This document shows, in pieces, positions 33,733-44,419 of a stretch of DNA of 64,000 nt. Within the stretch, counting starts at the first letter, position 1, and the number at the start of each line of letters is the position of its first letter. The notes under the pieces were generated by a model. It saw only the letters and a program-made list of their open reading frames with translations, was not told where the DNA came from and did no database searches. The stretch spans positions 813,501-877,500 of the forward strand of contig JAWQEG010000501.1 of the NCBI GenBank assembly GCA_033782935.1. Reading direction: 5' to 3'. The position numbers and the translations under genes were made by a program. Origin of the DNA: Petrolisthes cinctipes. Its lineage: Eukaryota; Arthropoda; Malacostraca; Decapoda; Porcellanidae.

Positions 33733-34078
33733 ATTTTGGTATTATTACTGTTTCAGACAGAATAGGATTCTTTGGTCAATAATATATTCTACTAGTGTGT
33801 TTTGATGTGTTTTTAACGATTTTGATATTCATTTCTGTTGCTTTTTTTTTTCTAGAGCATGGATGGACGTAGAGCACAGTTTATATTTGAAATCTAATCC
33901 CGGAAGTGTGCCGCGGTCCAGATTAAGTTAGGTCAGGTCAGGTTAGGTTTGGCAAATAAAAAAAAAAAAATGCGAAGGAAATGAATATCAAAATCGTTGA
34001 AAACACATCAAAATACACTAGTAGAATATATTATCCAAAGAATCCTATTCTGTCCGAAACAGTAAATTTACCGATAAT
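33733..34078. repeat. Imperfect inverted repeat of about 115 bp arms
   Basis: CAGAATAGGATTCTTTGG (33758) and ATATATTCTACTAGTGTG...CGATTTTGATATTCATTTC are inverted at 33975-34070. The loop is about 110 bases and contains GCATGGATGGACG and a TTAGG-like tract. It lies within the 5' intron region of the transposase gene and may be a small MITE. Confidence 0.75.
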
Positions 34079-34194
34079 TTTTGCCACACAAACCAACCTA
34101 AGCTGGACTGGGGTAGACTACCCGGACATAATCTAACTTTGACTTGCAACAATAAAGGAATAATTACAGTGTCATGACTTATAAATCAGCCCAA

Positions 34195-34560
34195 GCTCAC
34201 TTCATACTGAACAGCTTAGACAGTCTCCTAGTGAAATGTGAAAATGATACCGTAAATATTATCATGAAATTATGCCATCCACACCTGCTGGAACCTTCCC
34301 CACCTTCAGAATCCTGCCTATTGCCTTTCTGACCTCCTCCATCCCTACCTCCCTTTGTACATCCTGTCTTTTCCCACACACCTCCATCCCCATGCAGGTG
34401 ACAACTGCTTGTCAAATCCCCTAATTCATATAACAATCTAAATTCTATTTCCACACTCCTTCTCACTGTTTCTCTTTCCCTCATTGTAACCGTCATTTCT
34501 TTACATTCTCACACTGCCTCCTTTTCTCACCATCTACATTCAGCTTAGGATGTAACTTCT
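34195..34560 (-). pseudogene. LINE family B fragment
   Basis: Minus-strand sequence matches the segment near 37080-36950: CMGMEVCGK, DVQREVGMEEVRKAIG and GVDGI in shifted frames. It is a short, frameshifted fragment just upstream of the transposase coding exon. Confidence 0.7.
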
Positions 34561-34645
34561 TTCCGTTACACATTGTTGGGAAGTATAGGTGTATGTGCGA
34601 GGACATTTCCTTTGTAGTACTGTAACTATTAATTTTTTTTTTCAG

Positions 34646-37600
34646 GAGATGGAGCTTGCTGCGGCCTACATTTTTAATAGGAGGCTATGCAGGGAAAGAA
34701 GATATCGGGATCCACTTGACCCACTACATGTCAGTGATGAGCACCTATTGCGGGTGTATAGATTCCCTCGCCATGAAATCCTATGGCTCTGTGATGAACT
34801 GCGCCCCTACTTGGAACGAAGAACCAGGAGGGCACATGCACTCCCAGTGCACACCCAAGTTCTGGCTGCACTAAGGTTATTTGCAAGTGGCAGTTTTCAA
34901 ACTGTTATTGGAGATAGTGTTGGAATTGACCAATCCAGTGTGAGCAGAGTTGTTGGTAGAGTTATACAGGTACTCTGTGAAAAGGGTAGTAGGGAAATTA
35001 AAATGCCAACAGCACCTGTGGACATTAATAGAACTGTGCAAAACTTTAGGCGCATTGCAAAATTTCCCAGAGTAATTGGTGCAATTGATGGAACGCATAT
35101 ACGCATTAAAGCCCCAAATGTAAATGAGGAAGTGTTTGTCAATCGTAAACAGTTTCACTCCTTGAACGTACAGGTTGTTTGTGACAGCAACAACAAAATC
35201 ATCAGCTACACAGCTAAATACCCTGGAAGCACACATGATGCCTTCATATGGAACAACTGTCCTCTCAAGCGGCGTTTCCTTAATGGTCACTTTGGAGATA
35301 CTCTTTTGCTAGGTAAGTTTCCTGATACATACTTCTGCATATGTACTGTACTTTCTAGTAAACTACCTACCTACATAATTCTATCTATCTATCTATAGCT
35401 CTGACGCCTCGTTCCCTCCAGGAACTCCCCCCAAGGGGGTGGCCACGGCAGAAGTGTCTCCAGTTCTCCCTGTTCCAACACTCCCTCCTTACTTGGTCAG
35501 GCCCTCCTCTACCCCTAATGTTTCTCTCCTTTACATACTCTTCCACTCTGTTCTGCCATCTAACCGGAGGTCTGCCTCTCACACCAGGTCCCACAACTTC
35601 ACTTCCATACACCTTCTTTACAAACTCCTCACCTTGCATTCTCTCTACATGTCCAAACCATCTTAATGTATCACGCTTCACTCTCTCAACCACTCCACAT
35701 TCAATACCAATTGCTTTCTCACTCATACCACACCTCTCATATACACTCTCATTACTTTCTCCATCCCACCTTGTAAGTCCACATGCTCCTCTCAAGTAAC
35801 TCATTTCCACAGCACCTATTCTAGACTGATGCGCCCTACTCCATGTCCATGTCTCCGACGCATATGTCAGTGTTGGCAGGATTATACTGTTTCGTAGTCC
35901 CATTTTCACTTCCATACTCACACTTCTACCCTTCATAATCCTCCCCAGTGATCCTATGACCTGTCTACCCCTCATTGCTCTCTCCCTAATTTCTCCTTCC
36001 ATACTCCCATGTTTACACATAACTGTACCCAGGTACTTAAACTCCTTCACTTCCTCCATCCTCTCACCCCTCAGAGTTATCTCACACTTCGTCCCAGTTG
36101 GTACTCCCACTCTGTAAGGTGTAGCAAAGTCAATCACTTCAGTTTCTGCTCTCTCAAATACCATCACTTTACTTTTACCAACATTCACCTTCAGTTTCCT
36201 TCGTTTACACACAGACTGAAATTCGTCCACCACTCTCTGTAACTCCCTTTCACTCTCAGCCATCAACACAGTGTCATCCGCAAATAAACTTGCTGCCAAG
36301 GACCAATTTGCTTCATTCAGCCTCAGTTTCACCCCCAGACCATTCACTTTGGCTTTCATCTCTCTCATACAACCATCCATATATATATTGAACAGCCATA
36401 GTGACATAATACATCCATGTCTCAGCCCTACACTAATATTAAAACTTTCACTTAGATCACCCTCTATCCGTACACATGCTTTTGCACCTGCATAGAAGGC
36501 CTCAATGCCCTTCAGCAAAGACCCCCGAACACCATAAATTCTTAACACCTCTGACATAGCTTTCCTATCAACCCTATCATATGCCTTCTCCAAGTCCATG
36601 AAGGCAGCATACAACTTCCTACCCTTCCCAATATATTTCTCCACTATTGATTTTAATGCAAATATCTGGTCCACACATCCTCTACCTTTTCTGAACCCTC
36701 CCTGCTCCTCACTAACTTTATTCCCTGTTACATCAACCAGTCTCTCAGTAAGAACCTTCCCATACACCTTCCCTGGTACACTAAGGAGGCTTATTCCCCT
36801 ATAGCTACCACACTCCTCCTTACTTCCCTTCCCCTTATACAACGGTACAATTATGGCTCTCCTCCAATCCTCTGGCACCTCTCCCTGCCTCCAAGCCAAT
36901 GTGCATATAAGCAACATCCACTCCACCACTACCTCCCCCCCACACTTTAACATTTCAGCAGTTATCCCATCCACCCCCGGTGCCTTTCCCATCTTCAACT
37001 TTCCTATTGCTTTCCTAACCTCTTCTCTTCCTAAATCTCCCTGTACACCCTGTCGTCTACCACCTGCCTCCATCCCCATGCATGTCACCACCGCCTCCCC
37101 TCCCGTCCCCCCATTCATCAGACCATCAAAATGCCTCTTTCACACTTCTTTCACTTCCTCCCTTCCACTCACAGTAACTCCATCTTCTCTCTTCATTCTC
37201 ACGCTACCAGACTTTCCTTCTCCTCTTTCTCTTTTCACCTCCTTCCAGAATAATTTCTTGTTTTCTTTAAACTTTTCACTCAGTTTCATGCCAAACTCCT
37301 CATCCACTCTCCTTTTACTCTCACTCACCATCCTCTTCACTTGTCTCTTACATACATTGTATTCTCTCTTCCACCTCTCTTTCACTTCCTCTGACACATT
37401 CCTCTGTAATGTTCTCCTAACCTACATAAATGAAACAGAAAGAAATATACATGTCCCAGGTATACTCAATGCAGTGTGTGCTACACTTTAATACTTTAGT
37501 CATGTTGCAGGTAACTATGACAAAAGAAAAAAATTAGAACTCCATATGACAATAGCTTTGATTGGGGCCAAGGTCTCTAGCAGTGAAGAAAGGTAATGCT

Positions 37601-38833
37601 GTACCACCTCACATAATACCACATGATCAGCAACACACTTTAGTACACCTCACACATATGTCAATATTTTACTACAGAGGGGTCCATTAGTAGGGTCTTG
37701 TGGTTTTAATTATTGATTTTCTAATGTAAAATTGCTTTCATCTGCCACAGGAAAGGTATGATAAAAGCACAAAAGTATCAGAAGAATGCTGCAAACTTGC
37801 AGCATTAAATGCAACATCAAAGAATAGTTTAACATATCACAAATTCTTCATCTACTGAGTGAATCATGGATTAATTATAATATTGTACATCATCATCATC
37901 ATCTACATTTAACGTCCCAATTCCCTTACGGGCCTGGACGAGCTATGAGTTTCTCCCACTCCCTGCGGTCATACGCACTTTCTACTTCAACATTCAGCAT
38001 TCTCACATCCTCCTCCACACAATGCTTCCAGGTTTTCCTTGGCCTTTCCACTGGTCTTCTCCCTGGTACTTGTAGCTCAAAAGCTCTTCTGATTATATGG
38101 CCCTCCACCCTTCTCTTGACATGCCCAAACCATCTCAGTCTAAACCTGCTTAACACATTTAACAAATCTGTCACACCACACCACCTCAACACCTCCTCAT
38201 TTGATACTCCATCTTGCCATCTCACATGTGCCATATATCTCAGCATTCTACAATCAATTGGCTTTATCTTTCTCTCAGCTTCCTTATTTACTGGCCACGT
38301 CTCCGCACCATTCAGTAACACTCATCTCACACAAGCACCATACACCTTTGTCCTGCTCCTCAAGGGTATCTTGTTGTTGACCAACTACCCTACAATCTCT
38401 CTCCACTTTTGCCATGCAGCTGGTATTCTTGTTCAGTATATAAAATTATACAAACAACTTTACAGGTGATAGTGGCTATCCACTGGAGCCGTTCTTGATG
38501 ACTCCAATTGCATACCCTACAACATGTGGTGAAGAACGGTTCAATACAAGTCACCGAATTACAAGATGTGTTGTGGAACGCACTTTTGGAGTCCTAAAAT
38601 CAAGATTTCGGTGCCTACATGAATCTGGAGGAAGCCTGCAATATGAACCTAGGAAGGCTGTGAAGATAGTGATTGCATGCATGCTCCTGCATAATTACTG
38701 TGTGGATCGCCGGCTTCCCATTGATGGCGATGTTCTACAGGAACAAGAAGTACCAGTTCAACCAGTAAGGAATGATAGACAGAGTCCTGGTCAAGTTGCA
38801 AGACAGGAAATTATTAGAAACTACTTCTCTTGA
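34646..38833 (+). CDS. Harbinger transposase (HARBI1-like), two exons, apparently intact
   Basis: Coding exon 1 34646-35312 (ATG at 34649), exon 2 38466-38833, joined in phase 1 to give 343 residues, close to the usual length of HARBI1-type proteins. Acceptors TTTTTTCAG|GAG and TTTACAG|GTG and donor CTAG|GTAAGT are good. A helix-turn-helix region lies about 85-105 (TVIGDSVGIDQSSVSRVVGR). DDE nuclease residues are Asp147 (AIDGTHI), Asp197 (STHDAFIW) and Glu259 (VVERTFGVLKSRF). The joint reads LLG-DSGYPLEPFL, a conserved family block, which confirms the splice. Harbinger transposases act with a Myb-like partner to cut and insert at 3-bp targets. No stop or frameshift is seen. The 3.15-kb intron is filled by two antisense LINE fragments. 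A domesticated host gene is the alternative to an active element. Confidence 0.88.
35385..37425 (-). pseudogene. LINE family B reverse transcriptase, 5'-truncated, one stop
   Basis: The frame is open from about 37425 to 35385 except for a TGA at 37140-37142, where family context (EEVKEV-KRHFDGL) suggests Trp. The main frame after it is 577 residues. It contains GKAPGVDGITAEMLK, CGSYRGISLL, EEQGGFRKGRGCVDQIF, FMDLEKAYDRVDR (motif A), LRHGC, LFADDTVLMAE (motif C) and a C-terminal RWFGHVERM block. It ends right before a (GATA)n tail at 35384-35400. No endonuclease domain remains, so it is a truncated insertion. It lies antisense in the transposase intron. Confidence 0.88.
37888..38425 (-). pseudogene. 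LINE family A 3' fragment with (ATG)n tail
   Basis: An open frame of 131 codons at 38321-37926 holds the RT C-terminal region: NGAETWPVNKEAERKI, RMLRYMAHVRWQDGVSNEE, RFRLRWFGHVKRR and RRPVERPRKTWKHCVEEDVR. It ends in (GATGAT)n at 37890-37903. A related, more decayed copy with the same tail lies at 58490-60225. Antisense to the transposase intron. Confidence 0.85.
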
Positions 38834-39120
38834 GTACAATTAGATATAAACAACTGCCCTTGCTGAATAAAGTTACCTTTCAGATAAACTTGAACTCATA
38901 GTACAAAGCTTAAATGCAAAATGGGTACCATTCTTTATTTATTTGCTATTGAATGATTTATATCAGCTTGCATATGCAGGATTACCAAAAAATATTATAG
39001 ATTTTGATAAATACATTTATTTTTCCTTCAAGTTTATAAAAATATATATTCTTTTCCTCTCTTCTCTTATCCTACACCTAACTAAAAAGAATAAATTGCA
39101 CATTTGTACCTTATAGGGGA

Positions 39121-39316
39121 GCTGAGAGGTAGATGCCTGGCATGAAACAAAATGATATTATTTGTTAACCTAATCATAAACTTAAATACTATTACATTAC
39201 AAATTAATATATAAAATCACAGTACTGTACAGTACTTTAATCACAAATAGCTGAGAGGTAGATGCCTGGCATGAAACAAAATGATAGTATTTGTTAACCT
39301 AATCATGAACTTAAAT
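39121..39316. repeat. Direct repeat of about 67 bp, spaced 128 bp
   Basis: AGCTGAGAGGTAGATGCCTG through TTTGTTAACCTAATCAT occurs at 39121 and 39249. It lies between the 3' ends of the two convergent Harbinger genes. Confidence 0.85.
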
Positions 39317-39473
39317 ACAAATTGATAAATTGATAAATAAAATTTAAAAATAAAATAACATAAACTAGAATACTATTATCTGCATGCCAAAAAATGATCA
39401 CAGGAAATGCAGGTATCACAGGCAAATTAAATACAGTATATATGTACAGTACATAGTGTAAATTTTGTTAATA

Positions 39474-40817
39474 TTAATGTTTGTCTGCTGCATACCTTAT
39501 AGCTGGAGCTGTCTGTTCAAGAGCATTATTTGTTTCACGCAAAAGGTCACGAATTTCAGTCTGCACTTCAATAATTTTTGTCAAAATATCCTTGTCCCTC
39601 CTTTCTGAGTGGGTGGAAGCGCGACTGGATGGGTGGGTGGAAATGGGGCTGGATGGGTGGGTGGTAGGGTGGCTTGGTGTAGCCTGTGATGGTTGGGTGT
39701 ATGAGGTTGCCGTGGCATAGGAATGGTCAGCCAAGTTCATCTCTAACACTTGTTGCCAGTCCTCTTCAAAGGTTGGAGAGTCCCTACTTGGCGACTGTGA
39801 CACCTCAACCACCTCCAGAGGCATTGGTGAGTCTGGGTGTCTAGTGAAAGAAATTCACTAAATATATTATACAGTATCTACAGTTAGCATCAATTTCTTT
39901 TCTCTCTAATCAAACCATCTATTCTGATGCCCACCTTTAGTGCCTAAATTATATGCCTCTTTCTTTTGTGATGTCCATCCCTCTGACCTGTACATCACTG
40001 CTGGCCCCACCACCCTTTCAAATAAACTCAAATTAGCTTAAACGTAAGCTCAGAGTAAGGGGAGATCTTGTTGAAACATATTTAGATAGGGACAGGAAAA
40101 ATCACTCTTAAAAATAAAAAAACAATCCAGCAATAGTCACAAACCTATAAGGGAATATGGCAAACTTCATATGAAAAGAGAAACATTACAGTTATGTTAG
40201 CAGTTCTTCAGTCAGAGGGTTATAAACTTGCAGTGGAATAAGTTACCTTAGCACGTCACTGAACCTAGTTCAGTAAATATCTAGCCTGGACAAATACCTG
40301 AAAGTCATGGGTGTATATTAATATGTATCAGTTACTTATTATTCCCCATAACCCTTAAATAAAAGTATTGGTGTGCAGTCAAGTCCTTACCTGTTTCTTC
40401 AAAATGGACATGCAAGGACTGTCCTGCAGGTACTGCACCCACCACACTTGATCCTGTGGATGGATGAGACATGGGATTAGTTGTTATTAACATGCAAAAG
40501 AGCAGATGATACCTTATCTTGTCAAGTGAAGAGTTCTTTCAAGAGCCTGACTTACATTAACAAATTAAAGTGGAAAATGTTTAATATTACATTTTTTTAA
40601 ATAGAAAATATGATTCAGGCCCTTGCAATGGAAGTTACAAACTTGAAAGGGTCACATTACCAGTACAGTATTTACATCTAAATTTCTTACCCTCTGCCAA
40701 TGCTACTTCATCTGGGTCTGGTATACCAGGAACACCCTGTATGGCAGCATCTGGTATGAGGTTTAGCACTGCCTCTTCTGCTGGGGTATATTTTACTTGT
40801 TCTGAGGGACCTCCACC
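39474..40817 (-). CDS. Harbinger accessory gene (Myb/SANT-partner type), partial, three exons
   Basis: Three minus-strand exons can be joined in phase 1: 40817-40689 (acceptor CTTTCCAG, donor GAGG|GTAAGA), 40458 to about 40391 (acceptor TCCACAG, donor ACAG|GTAAGG) and about 39828-39474 (acceptor CACCCAG). The joined reading runs GGPSEQVKYTPAEEAV...VALAEG-SSVVGAVPAGQSLHVHFEET-DSPMPLEVVEVSQS, then a Ser/Thr/Pro-rich stretch, and ends with a likely coiled coil RDKDILTKIIEVQTEIRDLL. That layout matches the C-terminal half of Myb/SANT-like proteins encoded by Harbinger elements. The N-terminal DNA-binding exon is not seen and may be upstream of 40.8 kb or lost. Convergent with the transposase gene. 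Confidence 0.6.
39895..40030 (-). pseudogene. Small LINE C-terminal fragment
   Basis: Minus strand reads FERVVGPAVMYRSEGW, resembling the LYGAETW region of RT C-termini. It lies in the last intron of the accessory gene. Confidence 0.35.
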
Positions 40818-40859
40818 TGGAAAGAAAGGTAAATACAGGTAATTGGTGACTGCAGTCAT

Positions 40860-41990
40860 GAAATGTGCAAGCTATAACTGACTGAAATAGTACTTCGTTT
40901 ATGTTACGTGACTTCTGTTAGCAATGTACCTGCCTATTAATTTACACATGAATTATGTCAGCTGTGTTTGTCTGTTAACTATAGTATGTAAAGGACTGAA
41001 CCTATGACCATATTCAAGAAACCTCAAATTCATTGTTAAATACTTTTAATCCATTTAGCTTACTAAACATTACTAGGCCCCCTCTGGCAAATTTTTGGTA
41101 CAGTAACTATTTCCTTCATTGCCACTTCCTATTATTGGTGTATTTTTGCTTCCATTTAATAGTTTTTCAGTGCAAATGAGTATTATTAGGTCTCATTTGT
41201 TATGCAAATGAATAATGACGATGATATGACCATCACAATCATTACCCCTCAATAGTGGGGAGAGTTATGAAGATTATGGAATTCAGTTTTAGGCATACTG
41301 TAATAGTTTCTATTATTTTCTTTTGGATCATTCTATGGCATTTTCATCACAAATTGTGCCCTTCCCAACCCCCATACAATGTTTGGGGAGAGCCTGGGAA
41401 AGCAGGGGTTTTTGAGTGGGTGGAAACGCACTAACCTTATATGTTATTGCATTACATGACTTGACTTGACCTGACCTAACCTAACTTGCACCAGGAAAAA
41501 TTACTGGGGCCTAACTGGGACAGATTACTAAGGACTTTCTGGGGAACAACAGCAAATAACTTTAGGGCTTAACTGGGATTAAAGGACCTAATTGGGGCAG
41601 ACATACAAATTCAAACCGAGGTAACTACTGCTGATCATGGAAATTCAAATATACAGAAACTACACATAGGCAGACAGTATTTCATGGAACAAAGCCACTA
41701 GGTATAGAAAGACTGCTCCCTAAAGAAAGATCAATAAAAAAATAAATAAATACTGTACCTATTTTTCAGCGCAAGTGATGAGACAAATCTGATAAATTCA
41801 TACCGTCATAATATTTATGACAGTAGGATACAGTTAAACATTTTTATATATCCTTAATAATAAAATAAATTATCAGTATTCTTCCCATGAAATCTCTAGA
41901 TATTAGATTAACGATTAATTGATTCAGGTTATAGTAAATGTTCCAGCTAATGAAGTATGGATGGGAATGCAGCATATATATCAGATTAAA
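40860..41990. other. No gene seen; short TTAGG-like tract
   Basis: AT-rich with no long open frame. A TTAGG-related tract reads GACCTGACCTAACCTAAC (41467-41484) on the plus strand. An upstream exon of the accessory gene could be hidden here but I see none. Confidence 0.5.
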
Positions 41991-41992
41991 TC

Positions 41993-42115
41993 TGGTGAAA
42001 TCTAAGGTAAACTTTTGATAACCTAAGGAAATCTAAGGTAAACTCTTTGATAATCTAAGGTAAACTTTTGATAACCTAAGGAAATCTAAGGTAACCTCTT
42101 TGATAATCTAAGGTA
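41993..42115. repeat. Short tandem repeat (CTAAGGTAAACTTTTGATAA)
   Basis: About four units of CTAAGGTAA(A/C)CT(C)TTTGATAA(C/T) with CTAAGGAAAT between them. Confidence 0.85.
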
Positions 42116-42166
42116 TTGTATTTAGTATTTACTATAGACTCAGAGGTAAGTTGTCTGTTCATATGC

Positions 42167-42286
42167 TATTCAAGAACATTCGTGGTGTATACGAATCTTG
42201 GTACCGATACGATGGGTCCAAAGACAAACAACAGAGACGTCGTACAGTACCACACCATCGTATACACCACGGATGTTCTTGAATAC
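42167..42286. repeat. Palindromic element F4 copy 1
   Basis: TATTCAAGAACATTCGTGGT...ATAC is inverted as GTATACACCACGGATGTTCT...AATA. A related hairpin lies at 49745-49866 and a weaker one near 54905-55105. Confidence 0.8.
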
Positions 42287-42474
42287 CGCCATAATAGTTT
42301 CTGATTACATAGATCAATATGTGAGTGTTAATGGCGGCGGCGGCTGGCTCACCATCCCAGCCGCCAGGCCGACATTGTCTGTGTGGCGGCTAAAATATAC
42401 AGGCAGTGTCATTCAAATAACCTCTTAAATATGTATTGTTACAGAATGTATGTATGTGGCGGCTTGATTCATCT

Positions 42475-42597
42475 ATACACAGCCGCCAAACAGCCGCCAA
42501 TGGAGTGTGTCAGCCGCCAGTACCTACACACAGCCGCCAATGGAGTGTGTCAGCCGCCACACAGCCGCCAATGGAGTGTGTCAGCCGCCAAACACAG
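42475..42597. repeat. Tandem (CAGCCGCCAATGGAGTGTGT)n
   Basis: CAGCCGCCAATGGAGTGTGT repeats three to four times with variants carrying ACACA or TACCTACACA. GC-rich relative to surroundings. Confidence 0.9.
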
Positions 42598-42648
42598 GTA
42601 AGATCCCAGTAGTATGTCCAGGTTAGGTCCCGGTAATTAATTAATAAA

Positions 42649-42904
42649 TTAAGGTGAGATTCTCATGTTGGTAAATTGGAGGCTTCTGATTCCTCCAAAC
42701 TATTCCACAAAACAAACTCCTTCCATATAGGTGTGTGTGTGTTAGAGAGAGAGTTTGTGTGTGTTTGGAGGCTTCTTATTCCTCCAAACTATTCCACAAA
42801 ACAAACTCCTTACATATAGGTGTGTGTGTGTGTGTTTGGTGGCAATGTTTGAAGGACTCACAAACCTCCAATTTTCTTACTACAATACACACAGGGTCCA
42901 TTAA
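42649..42904. mobile_element. TTAA-bounded MITE F2a (expanded by GT repeat)
   Basis: TTAA at both ends. The left end TTAAGGTGAGATTCTC...TTGGTAAATTGGAG...GATTCCTCC is mirrored at the right by CCTCCAATTTTCTTAC...TTAA. The middle has duplicated ATATAGGTGTGTGTG units. Confidence 0.75.
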
Positions 42905-43072
42905 GGTGGTATATAATTCTTTTTTGGTACATTGGAGTGCCTTGATTCCTCCAAAGTATGTCAGCTAGGAAACAGGACCAGATGAACAAAAATAATTATA
43001 ATCTTCTGTTGCTTGGAATAGTTTGGAGGATTCGGTTGCTCCAGATTTACCAACACAGAACTTCCCCTTTAA
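42901..43072. mobile_element. TTAA-bounded MITE F2b
   Basis: 172 bp. TTAAGGTGG...TTGGTACATTGGAG...GATTCCTCCAAAGTATG at the left; TAGTTTGGAGGATTC...CTCCAGATTTACCAA...CCCCTTTAA at the right. It shares its left TTAA with F2a. Confidence 0.85.
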
Positions 43073-43125
43073 TTAATGGTTGTTGTATGGTATAGTTTGG
43101 AGGAATTATCTCACCTTCCAATTAA
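43073..43125. mobile_element. F2c, partial MITE between two TTAA sites
   Basis: Only a right-end-like portion (TAGTTTGGAGGAATTATCTC, CTTCCAATTAA). It fills the space between F2b and the G-rich element F1-1. Confidence 0.6.
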
Positions 43126-43609
43126 GAGGGTACGGGAATAGGGGGGTGCTGGAGTAAGGGGACAGGCTTGGGGTTTTTTTGGGGGGGTGTGGGAGTAGGG
43201 GGACAGGCTTGGGGGGGTTTTGGGGTGTGTGGAAGTAGGGGGACAGGCTTGGGGGGTGCGGGAGTAGGGGAACAGGCTTGGGGGGAGTTTTGGGGGGTGC
43301 GGAAGTAGAGGACAGGCTTTGGAGGGGGGTTAGGTGGGTGCTGGAGTAGGGGACAGGCTTTGGGTGGGTGGGGTTAGGAGGGTGCTGGAGTAGGGGATAG
43401 GCTTGGGGGGGGTTTGGGGGATGCGGGAGTAGGGGGACAGGCTTGGCGGGGTTTTGGGGGGTGCGGGAGTAGGGGGACAGGCTTGGGGTGGGGGTTAGGG
43501 GGGTGTGGGAATAGGGGACAGGCTTTTTAACCATCCCATGCCTGTCCCCCTATTCCCGCACCCCCCAAACCCCCTCCCAAGCCTGTCCCCTACTCCCGCA
43601 CCCCCTTAA
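43122..43609. mobile_element. TTAA-bounded G-rich fold-back element F1-1
   Basis: Left TTAAGAGGGTACGGGAATAG, right CGCACCCCCTTAA. The long left arm has about a dozen units of (GGGGGTGCGGGAGTAGGGGA + CAGGCTTG); the short right arm (43535-43609) has two to three units in the opposite orientation, giving a hairpin with unequal arms. Open frames here are repeat translations. Confidence 0.9.
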
Positions 43610-43854
43610 ACAACAAAACAATCTCACCTTAAGTTCATACATGAATCCACCTAACATATTTTTATACTCGAATATTCATATATTTAATTATCAATAAAAC
43701 AAAATCATTGCACAAATATTAACCTTCTTGAGAGAAAAAGAGAGAGAGAGAAAAATCTGGTTAGAATGCCTTTTTATCATAATTATTGCATTTCAGTTTT
43801 TGGCCTTGTATTTTTTACATTGATAATTCTGGTCATGTGTAAAAGATCTTTCTG

Positions 43855-43919
43855 TATGGGTCGCGAGAATATTGTCATAGTAAAAACTGGGTCACGACTG
43901 AAAAAGTTTGAAGAACCCT
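43855..43919 (-). mobile_element. hAT-like terminal sequence
   Basis: On the minus strand CAGGGTTCTTCAAACTTTTT, then CAGTCGTGACCC and TTCTCGCGACCC, a common hAT end type. The other end is not identified. Confidence 0.45.
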
Positions 43920-44419
43920 GCCTTACCACACCCTGGCCTGTTCTGTCTGTCTCTCTCTCTTACTATTTATCATTCCTTGTGGGTAGCCGGTGAGATATAT
44001 TGAATAACACATACATAATAGGACCTACATAAGGTACATAATACATAATAACATAATTCCAGGTACTAATGACACACAAACACACACACACACTTCCTGT
44101 ATTCCTTGACTTGATTACCTGTATAAAATACTATAACTAAATAACTAATATAACTTTTTTCTTCAAAATAAAACAAATTACTGGTTAAGGCACCATACTG
44201 TAGCACCTTACAGACAATAACTTTAGTACTAGTTATACTGACAATCTTACAGAACTATATTACATATTATTTGTGTACTGGTATTATTACTTAGGCCAAA
44301 GGTTTACATCTACATCAAAAATCATCCTTTGCTTGTGGTCAAGTACCAGTACCGTATTAATTTGTGTGTCCCAAGTTGGTACTTTGTAGACATTCTCCTA
44401 CAAACTGTACATCTTCTCA

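Larger units (their letters stand above)
32997..40860 (+). mobile_element. PIF/Harbinger DNA transposon (right end not located)
   Basis: The left end is placed at GGGGCCGGATGTTCAAAAC (32997), where the gypsy pol homology is lost and a TTCAAAA-containing, Harbinger-style terminus begins. It carries a two-exon transposase and a convergent multi-exon accessory gene, the classic two-gene Harbinger layout. I could not find an inverted copy of the left end, so the right boundary is unknown and may lie beyond 40.9 kb or have been lost. Confidence 0.7.

Noticed and set aside
32997..42000. Right terminal inverted repeat of the Harbinger element
   Set aside because: I looked for the reverse complement of the left end, such as ACATCCGGCCCC, and did not see it by eye, so no right boundary is claimed.
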